The position numbers and the translations under genes are program-made. Below, in pieces: positions 55,778-64,000 of a DNA stretch of 64,000 bases. Position 1 is the first letter of the stretch. Each line of letters begins with the position of its first letter. Source of the DNA: Streptomyces sp. ERV7 (GTDB lineage: Bacteria; Actinomycetota; Actinomycetes; Streptomycetales; Streptomycetaceae); the NCBI RefSeq assembly GCF_001653515.1, contig NZ_LYOY01000029.1:1302001-1366000 (forward strand), given 5' to 3'. The notes beneath the pieces are model-generated. The model saw nothing but the letters and a program-made list of their open reading frames with translations. It was not told the origin of the DNA and did not search any database.

Positions 55778-57049
55778 GTGAACATTCGCCGTGCTCTGGC
55801 GACGGCCGTCGCCGCCGCTGTGACCGCGCCCGTGGTGATCCTGTCGGCCGGACCCGCCTTCGCCGACACCAAGCCGGCCGCGCAGACACAGAAGAAGCCG
55901 ACCGTCGCGGAGCTGGAGAAGGCCGCCGCCGCGGCGAAGAAGGCGTACGAGGACGCGCTCGCCGCCGAGAAGAGCGCCCGCGACGCCGTGGCCGCGGCGA
56001 CCTCCGACACCGCGCCGCTCCACGTCAAGGCCAAGGCCGCCGACAAGGAGGCGGGCACCGCGACCGCCGCGCGGACCGCCGCCGACAAGGCCGTCTCGGA
56101 CGCCCGGTTCACGCTGGACAAGCTGCCCGCCGACGCGACGCCCGAGGACCGGGCCGCCGCCCAGAAGACGCTCGCGGAGGCCACGAAGGACGCCGAGAAG
56201 GCGGCCGGCGTGGAGAAGACCGCCGTGGAGAAGGCCACGGCGGCCACCAAGGAGGCCAAGGACGCCGAGGTCGCCGCGTTCAAGGCGCTGTACCAGGCCT
56301 CCGAGGCCGTCCGGATCGCTTTCACGGCGAAGGAAGCCGCCGACAAGGCGCTGGCGGACGCCAAGAAGGCGGCCGAGAACCCGGGCTGCGAGCCCGCCGC
56401 CGGTCTGACCACGGTCGCCACCGGCCTGCCGTCGAAGATCGTCGCGGGGACGAACGCCGACTTCTCGCTGCGGGTCACCAACGGCACGGGCCGCACCCTC
56501 GACAAGGTCTGGCCGTTCACGTACGTCCACGCGACCGACCGGAGCGGCTACAAGGTCACCGACGACCTGCTGCGCCTGCAGTGGTCCACGGCCGCCTCGG
56601 GCGGCTGGAAGGACGTCGACGTCCTGCACCGCGCGGGCGTCGTCACCAACCTGGGCAAGGGCCGCCACGTCGACCTCAAGCTCCGCCTCAAGGTCGACGC
56701 CAAGGCCCCGGCGGGCCCGGGCATCGCGTTCGTCGCCGGTGACTACCGCAACGCCGACGGCTCGTGCGGCGGTTCGCCGGACCTGACCGAGTACGGCTTC
56801 GAGATCCTCGCGGCCGGCAGCAAGCCCGGGAAGGTCGACCCGGCCAAGTCCGCCAAGGGCAAGGCGAACACCCCGGACAACAAGACGCAGGGCACGACGT
56901 CCAGCACCCCGCTGGACCCGTCGACCGGCACCCTCGCCGCCACCGGCTCCTCCTCCGCCACCCCCGAGCTCGCCCTCGCGGGCGGTGCGGCCGTGGTGGT
57001 CGGCGGGGGCGCGCTCCTGGCCGTACGCCGCCGCCGCAACCACGGCTGA
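55778..57049 (+). CDS. Ala-rich coiled-coil surface protein with LAxTG sortase signal
   Basis: The ~423-residue protein has a signal peptide ([20 protein letters not shown], likely cut after AGPAFA). A 150-residue Ala/Lys/Glu-rich region with strong coiled-coil character follows, for example EKAAAAAKKAYEDALAAEKS. After it comes a beta-rich domain (GTNADFSLRVTNGTGRTLDK to SPDLTEYGFEILAAG), a Thr/Ser/Pro linker, and a sorting signal: LAATG, a hydrophobic stretch (LALAGGAAVVVGGGALLAVR) and RRRRNHG. LAxTG is the motif used by class E sortases of actinobacteria, so it should be linked to the wall. The start is the GTG at 55778 after GAAGGG. The ligand or role is unknown. It stands next to the LCP genes. 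Confidence 0.85.
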   Translation: MNIRRALATAVAAAVTAPVVILSAGPAFADTKPAAQTQKKPTVAELEKAAAAAKKAYEDALAAEKSARDAVAAATSDTAPLHVKAKAADKEAGTATAARTAADKAVSDARFTLDKLPADATPEDRAAAQKTLAEATKDAEKAAGVEKTAVEKATAATKEAKDAEVAAFKALYQASEAVRIAFTAKEAADKALADAKKAAENPGCEPAAGLTTVATGLPSKIVAGTNADFSLRVTNGTGRTLDKVWPFTYVHATDRSGYKVTDDLLRLQWSTAASGGWKDVDVLHRAGVVTNLGKGRHVDLKLRLKVDAKAPAGPGIAFVAGDYRNADGSCGGSPDLTEYGFEILAAGSKPGKVDPAKSAKGKANTPDNKTQGTTSSTPLDPSTGTLAATGSSSATPELALAGGAAVVVGGGALLAVRRRRNHG

Positions 57050-57072
57050 GCACGGTCACCCCGCACACACCT

Positions 57073-57107
57073 CGGGCCCGCATCCGTGCGTCACGGATGC
57101 GGGCCCG
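57073..57107. terminator. Perfect 16-bp bidirectional terminator hairpin
   Basis: CGGGCCCGCATCCGTG, the loop CGT, then CACGGATGCGGGCCCG lie between the convergent surface-protein and acyl-CoA dehydrogenase genes. The stem is perfect and can end transcription from both sides. Confidence 0.8.
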
Positions 57108-57134
57108 GGTCGTTCGCCGCCGGGGCGGGCCGGG

Positions 57135-58292
57135 TTACGGCAGGTTGCGCGCCATCACGATCCGCTGAACCTGATTCGTACCTTCATAAATCTGGGTGAT
57201 CTTGGCGTCGCGCATCATGCGCTCGACCGGGTAGTCACGGGTGTAGCCGTAGCCGCCGAGGAGCTGGACGGCGTCCGTGGTGGCCTCCATGGCGACGTCG
57301 GAGGCGAAGCACTTCGCCGCCGCGCCCAGGTAGGTCAGGTCCGCGTCGCCGCGCTCGGAGGCCGCGGCCGCCTGGTAGGTGAGCGCGCGGGCGGCGGAGA
57401 TCTTCATCGCCATGTCGGCGAGCATGAACTGGATGCCCTGGAACTCGGCGATCGGCTTGCCGAACTGCTTGCGCTCCTTGACGTAGCCCTTGGCGTAGTC
57501 GAGGGCGCCCTGGGCGATGCCGAGGGCCTGGGCCGCGATGGTGATGCGGGTGTGGTCCAGGGTCTTCATCGCCGTGGCGAAGCCGGTGCCCTCCTCGCCG
57601 ATCATGCGGTCGGCGGGGATCCGGACGTTGTCGAGGTAGACCTCGCGGGTCGGGGAGCCCTTGATGCCGAGCTTCTTCTCCGGGGCGCCGAAGGAGACGC
57701 CCGGGTCCGACTTCTCGACGACGAAGGCGGAGATGCCCTTCGAGCGCTTCTCCGGGTCGGTGACGGCCATCACCGTGTAGTAGTCGGAGACGCCCGCGTT
57801 GGTGATCCAGCGCTTCACGCCGTTGAGGACCCAGAAGTCGCCGTCGCGGACCGCGCGGGTCTTCATGCCCGCCGCGTCCGAGCCGGCGTCCGGCTCCGAG
57901 AGGCAGTACGAGAACATCCCGTCGCCCTTGGCCAGCGGGCCCAGGTACTTCTTCTTCAGCTCCTCGGAGCCGGAGAGGATCACCGGGAGCGAGCCGAGCT
58001 TGTTCACGGCCGGGATGAGGGAGGAGGAGGCGCAGACACGGGCCACCTCCTCGATCACGATGACGGTGGCGAGGGCGTCGGCGCCGGCGCCGCCGTACTC
58101 CTCGGGGACGTGCACCGCGTGCAGGTCGTTGGCGACCAGCGCGTCCAGCGCCTCCTGCGGGAAGCGGGCCTCCTCGTCGACCTCGGCCGCGAACGGCGCG
58201 ATCTTCGCCTCGGAGAGCGAACGGATCGCGTCGCGGAGCATGTCGTGTTCTTCGGACGGGCGGTACAGGTCGAAATCAGCCGTTCCGGCCAA
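57135..58292 (-). CDS. Acyl-CoA dehydrogenase
   Basis: The 385-residue flavoenzyme introduces the alpha-beta double bond in acyl-CoA during fatty acid or branched-chain amino acid degradation. It has the FAD/substrate loops YCLSEPDAGSDAAGMKTRAV and WITNAGVSDYYTVMAVTDP, the ERKQFGKPIAEFQGIQFMLA signature and LLGGYGYTRDYPVERMMRDA. The catalytic base is Glu370 in QIYEGTNQVQR, the short/medium-chain type position. The start is a TTG at 58292, supported by GGGGAG nine bases upstream. The chain-length preference is not visible. A small AT-rich palindrome lies just upstream. Confidence 0.93.
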   Translation of the reverse strand: MAGTADFDLYRPSEEHDMLRDAIRSLSEAKIAPFAAEVDEEARFPQEALDALVANDLHAVHVPEEYGGAGADALATVIVIEEVARVCASSSLIPAVNKLGSLPVILSGSEELKKKYLGPLAKGDGMFSYCLSEPDAGSDAAGMKTRAVRDGDFWVLNGVKRWITNAGVSDYYTVMAVTDPEKRSKGISAFVVEKSDPGVSFGAPEKKLGIKGSPTREVYLDNVRIPADRMIGEEGTGFATAMKTLDHTRITIAAQALGIAQGALDYAKGYVKERKQFGKPIAEFQGIQFMLADMAMKISAARALTYQAAAASERGDADLTYLGAAAKCFASDVAMEATTDAVQLLGGYGYTRDYPVERMMRDAKITQIYEGTNQVQRIVMARNLP

Positions 58293-58324
58293 GGTGACTC
58301 ACTCCCCAAGGGCGCTAACTACCG

Positions 58325-58338
58325 TTAAGTAACCTTAA
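58325..58338. promoter_or_regulatory. AT-rich palindrome upstream of the acyl-CoA dehydrogenase gene
   Basis: TTAAG-TAAC-CTTAA lies 33-46 bp upstream of the TTG start, in a stretch (58316-58345) far below the local GC content. It is placed like a promoter-overlapping operator. The regulator is unknown. Confidence 0.4.
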
Positions 58339-58481
58339 TTTTAGTGGGGTGTACGGCCCGGGGCATACGTGAGCTTGACGACAGGCGGCGATCGCTTGTG
58401 ATCAGTGCGGATCACGGGCGCCGCGGGGCCCCGACTATGCTCGGGCAGCGCCCTCAAGCCCGTACCTCCCAGGAGCACCGC

Positions 58482-59807
58482 ATGGCCCTCAAGATCACTG
58501 TGATCGGCACCGGATACCTCGGGGCCACCCATGCCGCGGCCATGGCGGAGCTGGGGTTCGAGGTGCTGGGCCTCGATGTCGTCCCCGAGAAGATCGAGAT
58601 GCTGGCCCAGGGGCGCGTGCCGATGTACGAGCCCGGCCTCGAAGAGCTGCTGAGCAGGCACGTCGCCGGGATCGAGGGGTCCAGCGGGCGGCTGCGCTTC
58701 ACCACCTCCTGGGAGGAGGTCGGCGCCTTCGGCGATGTGCACTTCGTCTGTGTGAACACTCCGCAGAAGCACGGCGAGTACGCGTGCGACATGTCGTACG
58801 TCGACGCCGCCTTCGGGTCGCTGGCCCCGCACCTGCGCGAGGGCGCGCTCGTGGTCGGCAAGTCGACCGTGCCGGTCGGGTCCGCCGCCCGGCTCGCCGC
58901 GGGGCTGCCCGAGGGCGTGGAGCTGGCCTGGAACCCCGAGTTCCTGCGTGAGGGCTTCGCCGTGAACGACACCCTGCACCCCGACCGGATCGTGGTCGGC
59001 GTGGAGAGCGAGCGGGCCGAGAAGCTGCTGCGCGAGGTGTACGGGACGCCGGTCTCGGAGGGCTCCCCCTTCGTGGTGACCGACTTCCCGACGGCCGAGC
59101 TGGTGAAGACCTCCGCGAACTCGTTCCTGGCCACCAAGATCTCGTTCATCAACGCCATGGCCGAGGTGTGCGAGGCCGCGGACGGGGATGTCGTGAAGCT
59201 CGCCGAGGCCATCGGGCACGACGAGCGGATCGGCTCGAAGTTCCTGCGGGCCGGGATCGGCTTCGGCGGCGGCTGTCTGCCCAAGGACATCCGCGCGTTC
59301 ATGGCCCGGGCCGGTGAGCTCGGCGCCGACCAGGCGCTCACCTTCCTGCGCGAGATCGACTCCATCAACATGCGCCGCCGCGGCCAGATGGTCGAGATGG
59401 CGCGGGAGGCGCTCGGCGACGGGTCCTTCCTCGGCAAGCGGGTCGCGGTGCTCGGCGCGACCTTCAAGCCGGACTCCGACGACGTACGCGACTCGCCCGC
59501 CCTGAACGTGGCCGGGCAGATCCACCTCCAGGGCGGCCAGGTCACCGTCTACGACCCCAAGGGCATGGACAACGCCCGCCGCCTCTTCCCCACGCTCGGT
59601 TACGCGGACACCGCGCTCGACGCGGTCCGGGGCGCGGACGTGGTGCTCCACCTCACCGAGTGGCGCGAGTTCCGCGAGCTGGACCCGGCCGCGCTGGGCG
59701 AGGTGGCCGGGGCCCGGATCGTCCTGGACGGGCGGAACGCGCTGGACGCGGTGAAGTGGCGCGAGGCGGGCTGGACGTTCCGGGCGATGGGCCGCCCCAG
59801 GGCGTAG
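58482..59807 (+). CDS. UDP-glucose 6-dehydrogenase family protein
   Basis: The 441-residue protein oxidises a UDP-sugar (usually UDP-glucose to UDP-glucuronate) in two NAD-dependent steps. It starts with the Rossmann motif ITVIGTGYLGATHAAAMAEL and has VNTPQKHGEYACDMSYVDAA, KSTVPVGSAARLA, the substrate segment WNPEFLREGFAVNDTLHPDR, and the catalytic Cys265 in GIGFGGGCLPKDIRAF. The C-terminal domain follows with GKRVAVLGATFKPDSDDVRD. The ATG at 58482 follows AGGAG. It is monocistronic and divergent from the acyl-CoA dehydrogenase. The product could feed wall or capsule glycans; no dedicated cluster is adjacent. Confidence 0.93.
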   Translation: MALKITVIGTGYLGATHAAAMAELGFEVLGLDVVPEKIEMLAQGRVPMYEPGLEELLSRHVAGIEGSSGRLRFTTSWEEVGAFGDVHFVCVNTPQKHGEYACDMSYVDAAFGSLAPHLREGALVVGKSTVPVGSAARLAAGLPEGVELAWNPEFLREGFAVNDTLHPDRIVVGVESERAEKLLREVYGTPVSEGSPFVVTDFPTAELVKTSANSFLATKISFINAMAEVCEAADGDVVKLAEAIGHDERIGSKFLRAGIGFGGGCLPKDIRAFMARAGELGADQALTFLREIDSINMRRRGQMVEMAREALGDGSFLGKRVAVLGATFKPDSDDVRDSPALNVAGQIHLQGGQVTVYDPKGMDNARRLFPTLGYADTALDAVRGADVVLHLTEWREFRELDPAALGEVAGARIVLDGRNALDAVKWREAGWTFRAMGRPRA

Positions 59808-59811
59808 CCCC

Positions 59812-61059
59812 CTACCTCGGGTCGAGATCCTCGATGGTGGCCGTCGAGGGCCCTCGGCGGGGCTGGGCGGCTCTGGCGGCGAAGTCGACGTCACGGATGA
59901 CCCGGGCGAGATTTCCCCAGGTCAGGGCGGCGAGATCGGTGTCGTCCCAGCCGCGGCCGATCAGCTCGGCGAGCAGTACGGGGTAGCGGGAGGCGTCCTC
60001 CAGGCCGACGGTGCGCGGGGCGCCCGCCGTCAGGCCGTACCCGCCCGAGAGCCCGATGTGCTGCGGCCCGACGACTGCGCGCAGATGCTCGATGTGGTCG
60101 GCGACGTCCTGCGCACAGGCGGGCCGCCCGGCCCGCGCGACCTGGGCGGGCGCGAAGCTCACGAGGCAGACTCCCCCGTTCTCGGGCAGCCCGGCGAGCA
60201 GCTCGTCGGTGACGTTGAGCGGGTGGTCGGTGAGGGCGCGGGCGGCCGAGCGGGTGAAGACCAGCGGCGCCTTGGCGGCGCCCAGGGCCTGCCGGACGGT
60301 CTCCGGGGCGGCGCCGGACAGGTCGATGACCATGCCGAGCCGGTTGAGCTCCCGTACGACCTCCTGCCCGAAGCGGGTCAGTCCCGCGCGGGTCCAGCTG
60401 GCGGTGGCGGTGAGGGCGACGGCTCGTACGCCGAGGGCGTGGTACGCCCGGACCGTGCCCAGCGAGTCGCCCAGCGCGTGGGCGGCGACGGGCCCGAAGA
60501 GCGAGGCGATACGGCCGTGGTTACGGGCGTCGGCGAGGTCCCCGACGGCCTGGGCGAGCCGCAGCCCCTCCGGGCAGGCGTCGACGAGCGTACGGAGCCG
60601 GTCGACGCGTTCGAGGGTGGCGCTGACGGGGTCCGGGCAGTCGGCCGGGACCATCAGCGACCAGAACTGCGCTCCGACGCCGCCGTGCCGCAGCCGGGGG
60701 ATGTCGGTGTCCAGCGAACTCTCCCCGAGCTCCACGTCGTGCCACGGGGTGTGCACGAGCACCTGGGCGAGGGTGTTGTAGCCGTCGGCGACGGGGTGGG
60801 CGCGCAGGAGGGCGTGGATGCGGGTGCGCACGTCGGGGTCGAGGGTGTCGCCGATGTCCCCGGACGCGGGGGCCTCCGGCGGGGCGGCCTCTGGCGCGGG
60901 GGCCTCCGGTGCGGCGGCTCCCGGCGCGGGATCGTGAGCCACGGCCACGGCCCGGGGTGTGGCCTTGGCCTTGGAGCCGCCCCGTTTCCGGGGGGCGGGG
61001 CGGTCCGGTGCGCCTATCGCGGCGGTGGCGACGTCGGCCTCGTCCTGCAGATCTGCCAT
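59812..61059 (-). CDS. M19 dipeptidase homologue lacking the metal site
   Basis: The 415-residue protein aligns along its length with the active M19 (membrane/renal) dipeptidase encoded next to it, but every visible metal ligand is changed. HND becomes YNT (Tyr94, Thr96), the glutamate of GAEGGH becomes valine (GPVAAH), DLSH becomes DLSG, FSHSSA becomes FTRSAA, and GGDFDG becomes GGYGLT. The fold-keeping segments are retained ([32 protein letters not shown]). The N-terminal ~75 residues are Ala/Pro/Lys-rich and disordered. It is probably a pseudoenzyme with a binding or regulatory role. The ATG at 61059 follows GGGAG. It lies 214 bp downstream of the active paralogue. Confidence 0.85.
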   Translation of the reverse strand: MADLQDEADVATAAIGAPDRPAPRKRGGSKAKATPRAVAVAHDPAPGAAAPEAPAPEAAPPEAPASGDIGDTLDPDVRTRIHALLRAHPVADGYNTLAQVLVHTPWHDVELGESSLDTDIPRLRHGGVGAQFWSLMVPADCPDPVSATLERVDRLRTLVDACPEGLRLAQAVGDLADARNHGRIASLFGPVAAHALGDSLGTVRAYHALGVRAVALTATASWTRAGLTRFGQEVVRELNRLGMVIDLSGAAPETVRQALGAAKAPLVFTRSAARALTDHPLNVTDELLAGLPENGGVCLVSFAPAQVARAGRPACAQDVADHIEHLRAVVGPQHIGLSGGYGLTAGAPRTVGLEDASRYPVLLAELIGRGWDDTDLAALTWGNLARVIRDVDFAARAAQPRRGPSTATIEDLDPR

Positions 61060-61107
61060 GACGGTCTCCCGGTTCGGCCTCGGCGACGGCAGTAGGCCCA
61101 CCCTCAC

Positions 61108-61273
61108 ACGGCACCGACGCCAGGTCTCGGCAGCCGTGGCGTTCGGGGTATCCCCGCGCCCCGACCTGGGCTACGCCCCGGCCCCCGTTGGCCTACGGCC
61201 GGTGGGGGCGGCCCTCCGGGCCGGGTCTTGACCTGCGGGCCGGTGGGGGCTGGTCGCGCAGTTCCCCGCGCCC
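61108..61273. repeat. Intergenic GC-rich repeat-type sequence
   Basis: The gap between the two M19 genes contains GGCCGGTGGGGGCTGGTCGC, then GCAGTTCCCCGCGCCCCTAA running to the stop of the next gene. I recognise the TGGTCGCGCAGTTCCCCGCGCC type of sequence as one that recurs between genes in many Streptomyces genomes. A second partial copy (GGCCGGTGGGGGC) lies at about 61199. Confidence 0.45.
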
Positions 61274-62449
61274 CTAAATGCCGGCCAGGGACGGGGGCCG
61301 GTGGGTTTGTTCGCGGGATACCGCCTCCGCGTCCCGCAGCACCCGCACCGCGTTCCCCCACGTCAGCTTCGCCACGTCGGACTCCGACCAGCCCCGGCTG
61401 AGGAGTTCGGCGATCAGGTTCGGATAGCCGGCGACGTCGTCCAGGCCGGACGGGGTGAACGCCGTGCCGTCGAAGTCACCGCCGATGCCGATGTGGTCGA
61501 TCCCGGCCACCGCCCGCATGTGGTCGAGGTGGTCCGCCACCGTGACGACGGTCGCGACCGGACGCGGGTGCGCCGCCTCGAACGCCGCGTGCAGCGCCAT
61601 CGCCTCGGGCGAGGTGTCCAGCGCGTGCAGCCCGTGCGCGCGCAGGTTCTCGTCCGCCGCCGCCGTCCACTCCACCGCCGCCGGCAGGATGAACTTCGGC
61701 ACGAAGGTCACCATGGCCACTCCCCCGTTGGCGGGGAGGAGCGACAGCACGTCGTCGGGAATGTTGCGCGGGTGGTCGCAGACCGCCCGCGCCGAGGAGT
61801 GCGAGAAGATCACCGGCGCCGTCGACGTGGACAGCGCGTCCCGCATCGTCGTCGCCGCCACATGCGAGAGGTCGACCAGCATGCCGAGGCGGTTCATCTC
61901 GCGGACCACCTCGTGGCCGAAGGCGGAGAGACCGCCCACCCCCGGCGCGTCCGTCGCCGAGTCCGCCCACGCGATGTTGTCGTTGTGCGTCAGCGTCATA
62001 TAGCGGACGCCCAGCGCGTACAACGCCCGCAGCGTGGCGAGGGAGTTGTTGATGGAGTGGCCGCCCTCCGCGCCCTTGAGCGAGGCGATACGGCCCGCCG
62101 CCCGCGCCTTCTCCATGTCGTCCGCCGTCAGCGCCCCCGCCAGCTCCCCGGGGTAGCGCGCGATCAGCTGGTCCACGCAGTCGATCTGCTCCAGGGTCGC
62201 GCTGACCGCCTCGTCGCCCGCCATGTCGGTGCGGACGTAGACCGACCAGAACTGCGCGCCGACACCGCCCGCCCGCAGCCGGGGGATATCGGTGTGCAGA
62301 TGCTCGCTCTGGTCCCGCCCCACGTCACGGCGGTCGAGGTCGTAGCGGACCTGGTTGCGCAGCGCCCAGGGGAGGTCGTTGTGGCCGTCGACGACGGGGT
62401 GCTGGGCCAGCAGCGTACGGGCTCGCGCGAGGTGGTCCACCGTGCTCAC
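61274..62449 (-). CDS. M19-family membrane dipeptidase homologue
   Basis: The 391-residue protein is an M19 zinc dipeptidase with intact ligands: His23 and Asp25 in [12 protein letters not shown], the bridging glutamate in [12 protein letters not shown], histidines in LVDLSHVA and [10 protein letters not shown], and aspartate in [10 protein letters not shown]. Such enzymes cleave dipeptides and sometimes D-residue or beta-lactam-like substrates. No signal peptide is seen, so it should be cytoplasmic. Its GTG start overlaps the purE stop as GTGA, giving the order purK-purE-dipeptidase-pseudodipeptidase. The link to purine synthesis is by gene order only. Confidence 0.92.
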   Translation of the reverse strand: MSTVDHLARARTLLAQHPVVDGHNDLPWALRNQVRYDLDRRDVGRDQSEHLHTDIPRLRAGGVGAQFWSVYVRTDMAGDEAVSATLEQIDCVDQLIARYPGELAGALTADDMEKARAAGRIASLKGAEGGHSINNSLATLRALYALGVRYMTLTHNDNIAWADSATDAPGVGGLSAFGHEVVREMNRLGMLVDLSHVAATTMRDALSTSTAPVIFSHSSARAVCDHPRNIPDDVLSLLPANGGVAMVTFVPKFILPAAVEWTAAADENLRAHGLHALDTSPEAMALHAAFEAAHPRPVATVVTVADHLDHMRAVAGIDHIGIGGDFDGTAFTPSGLDDVAGYPNLIAELLSRGWSESDVAKLTWGNAVRVLRDAEAVSREQTHRPPSLAGI

Positions 62450-62976
62450 TTTCCGAAGCCGAAGGACGGCGCGGACTCCACCTTCGCGCGCAGACGCCTG
62501 CCCTTCTCGGTCGCCTGGTCGTTCAGCTCCTGCTGGAACTCCCGCATGCGCGCGAGGAGTTCGGGGTCGTGGGCGGCCAGCATACGGGCGGCCAGCAGAC
62601 CCGCGTTGCGCGCCCCGCCCACCGACACCGTCGCCACCGGCACCCCGGCCGGCATCTGCACGATGGACAGCAGGGAGTCCATCCCGTCCAGGTACTTCAG
62701 CGGCACCGGGACGCCGATCACCGGCAGCGGGGTGACCGAGGCGAGCATGCCGGGCAGATGGGCGGCCCCGCCCGCGCCCGCGATGATCGCCTTCAGACCG
62801 CGGTCCGCCGCCTGCTCGCCGTACGCGATCATCTCGTGCGGCATCCGGTGCGCCGAGACCACGTCGACCTCGTACGGGACCTCGAACTCGTGCAGGGCCT
62901 GGGCGGCGGCCTCCATGACCGGCCAGTCGGAGTCCGAGCCCATGACGATGCCGATGACGGGAGGGGTGGTACTCAT
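62446..62976 (-). CDS. purE: N5-carboxyaminoimidazole ribonucleotide mutase
   Basis: PurE converts N5-CAIR to CAIR in purine synthesis. The 176-residue class I enzyme has the phosphate loop [11 protein letters not shown], His43 in the SAHRMP motif that performs proton transfer, the [11 protein letters not shown] loop and [15 protein letters not shown]. Its ATG overlaps the purK stop as ATGA, and its stop overlaps the dipeptidase start as GTGA, so the three genes are translationally coupled. Confidence 0.97.
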   Translation of the reverse strand: MSTTPPVIGIVMGSDSDWPVMEAAAQALHEFEVPYEVDVVSAHRMPHEMIAYGEQAADRGLKAIIAGAGGAAHLPGMLASVTPLPVIGVPVPLKYLDGMDSLLSIVQMPAGVPVATVSVGGARNAGLLAARMLAAHDPELLARMREFQQELNDQATEKGRRLRAKVESAPSFGFGK

Positions 62977-64000
62977 TCGGTGATCGTTCCTCTGAGGTAG
63001 TCCGCCGCGTGACGGGCTCGCTCGCGTACGTCCGCGAGGTCGTCGCCGTAGGTGTTGACGTGGCCGACCTTACGGCCGGGCTTCACGTCCTTGCCATACA
63101 TGTGGATCTTGAGCTGCGGGTCGCGGGCCATGCAGTGCAGATACGCGTAGTACATGTCCGGGTAGTCGCCGCCGAGCACGTTGCACATGACCGTCCACTT
63201 CGACCTCGGGCGCGGGTCGCCCAGCGGAAGGTCGAGCACGGCCCGGACGTGGTTGGCGAACTGCGAGGTGATCGCGCCGTCCTGGGTCCAGTGGCCGGAG
63301 TTGTGCGGGCGCATGGCCAGCTCGTTGACGAGGATGCGCCCGTCGCGGGTCTCGAAGAGCTCGACCGCGAGGTGGCCGACCACACCCAGCTCGTCCGCGA
63401 TGCGCAGGGCCAGCTGCTGGGCCTCGCCCGCCAGCTCCTCGTCGAGGCCGGGTGCTGGGGCGATCACGGTGTCGCAGACGCCGTCGACCTGGACCGACTC
63501 GACGACCGGGTAGGCGACCGCCTGGCCGTGCGGGGAGCGCACCACGTTGGCGGCGAGCTCACGGGTGAAGTCGACCTTCTCCTCGGCGAGCACGTCGACG
63601 CCCGCCTTGAAGGCGTCCGCCGCGTCCGCCTCGGAGCGTACGAACCACACGCCCTTGCCGTCGTAGCCGCCCCGGACCGTCTTGAGGATGACGGGGTAGC
63701 CCTCGCCCTCCGCCGCGAACCGCGACACATCGGCCGGGTCCGCCACCAGCCGGTGGCGGGGGCAGGGCGCGCCGATCTCGTCGAGCTTGGCGCGCATCAC
63801 CCCCTTGTCCTGGGCGTGCACCAACGCGTCGGGCCCCGGCCGGACGGGAATGCCGTCCGCCTCCAGGGCCCGCAGGTGCTCGGTGGGTACGTGCTCGTGA
63901 TCGAAGGTGATCACGTCGCAGCCGCGTGCGAAGGCACGCAGCGTGTCCAGGTCGCGATGGTCGCCGATGACGACCTCGCTCACCACCTGGGCCGCCGAGT
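62973..64000 (-). CDS. purK: N5-carboxyaminoimidazole ribonucleotide synthase, partial
   Basis: PurK makes N5-CAIR from AIR, bicarbonate and ATP. The visible ~342 residues, cut by the window edge at the N-terminus, contain [20 protein letters not shown], the ATP-grasp segments [20 protein letters not shown] and [20 protein letters not shown], and the metal/ATP site [20 protein letters not shown]. Codons upstream of the GTG at 63986 are still in the family frame ([20 protein letters not shown]), so that GTG is not the start. It is the first visible gene of the leftward purK-purE-dipeptidase operon. Confidence 0.96.
   Translation of the reverse strand, partial: SAAQVVSEVVIGDHRDLDTLRAFARGCDVITFDHEHVPTEHLRALEADGIPVRPGPDALVHAQDKGVMRAKLDEIGAPCPRHRLVADPADVSRFAAEGEGYPVILKTVRGGYDGKGVWFVRSEADAADAFKAGVDVLAEEKVDFTRELAANVVRSPHGQAVAYPVVESVQVDGVCDTVIAPAPGLDEELAGEAQQLALRIADELGVVGHLAVELFETRDGRILVNELAMRPHNSGHWTQDGAITSQFANHVRAVLDLPLGDPRPRSKWTVMCNVLGGDYPDMYYAYLHCMARDPQLKIHMYGKDVKPGRKVGHVNTYGDDLADVRERARHAADYLRGTITE

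Overview
The window is high-GC chromosomal core DNA of a Streptomyces species or close relative. The evidence is the codon use (many GTG and TTG starts), the 5' end of a Streptomyces-type 16S rRNA, WhiB, MtrA-MtrB-LpqB, actinobacterial SecA without the zinc tail, F420 genes and an LAxTG surface protein. Gene content follows the S. coelicolor block around SCO3000-SCO3060 as I recall it. I see no prophage, insertion sequence, integrase, CRISPR array or tRNA.

Layout. 1-13.9 kb: large NAD-glutamate dehydrogenase, DJ-1/PfpI protein, HAD hydrolase, a DUF6912-type protein, an Rv3235-family protein, secA, GNAT acetyltransferase, YcaQ-like protein and an orphan NarL-type regulator. 14-21.8 kb: leftward hpf, comF, lpqB, mtrB, mtrA, mtnA. 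22.9-36.1 kb: SpoIIM-like and RDD membrane proteins, ahcY, a cation exporter, and the sugar-activation set manA, SIS isomerase, Trm112, manB, followed by DUF3499, a zincin and DUF5719. 36.4-41.7 kb: rightward membrane protein, DUF4129, DUF4350, MoxR, DUF58. 41.8-45.6 kb: large glycosyltransferase and whiB. 46-49.1 kb: cysteine dioxygenase and the F420 genes fbiA and fbiB. 50-57 kb: three LCP (LytR-CpsA-Psr) ligases and a sortase-type surface protein. 57-64 kb: acyl-CoA dehydrogenase, UDP-glucose dehydrogenase, two M19 dipeptidase homologues, purE and a partial purK.

The order is broken in a way that can be reconstructed. Four seams carry gene halves that belong elsewhere. At about 22,104 the N-terminus of a membrane protein runs into a 16S 5' stub. 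At about 36,429 the C-terminus of the glycosyltransferase meets the rest of that membrane protein. At about 41,829 the last 20 nt of a 5S gene meet the truncated glycosyltransferase. At about 50,060 two head-to-head genes have both lost their 5' ends. Swapping blocks 22.1-36.4 and 36.4-41.8 kb and restoring an rRNA operon between DUF58 and the SpoIIM gene repairs the first three seams. Contigs joined in the wrong order without gap characters is the simplest explanation; a real rearrangement is the alternative.

The most interesting regulatory feature is a short ORF at 46,078-46,164 upstream of the cysteine dioxygenase gene. It ends in Arg-Cys-Cys-Cys-Ser-Ser-Cys-stop and sits at the right distance from a TTGACA promoter to be read from a leaderless transcript. 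It resembles the poly-cysteine attenuators known from mycobacteria, but here it precedes a cysteine-degrading enzyme and the F420 genes. Also notable are an M19 homologue that has lost all visible metal ligands and an array of five phased hairpins upstream of ahcY.
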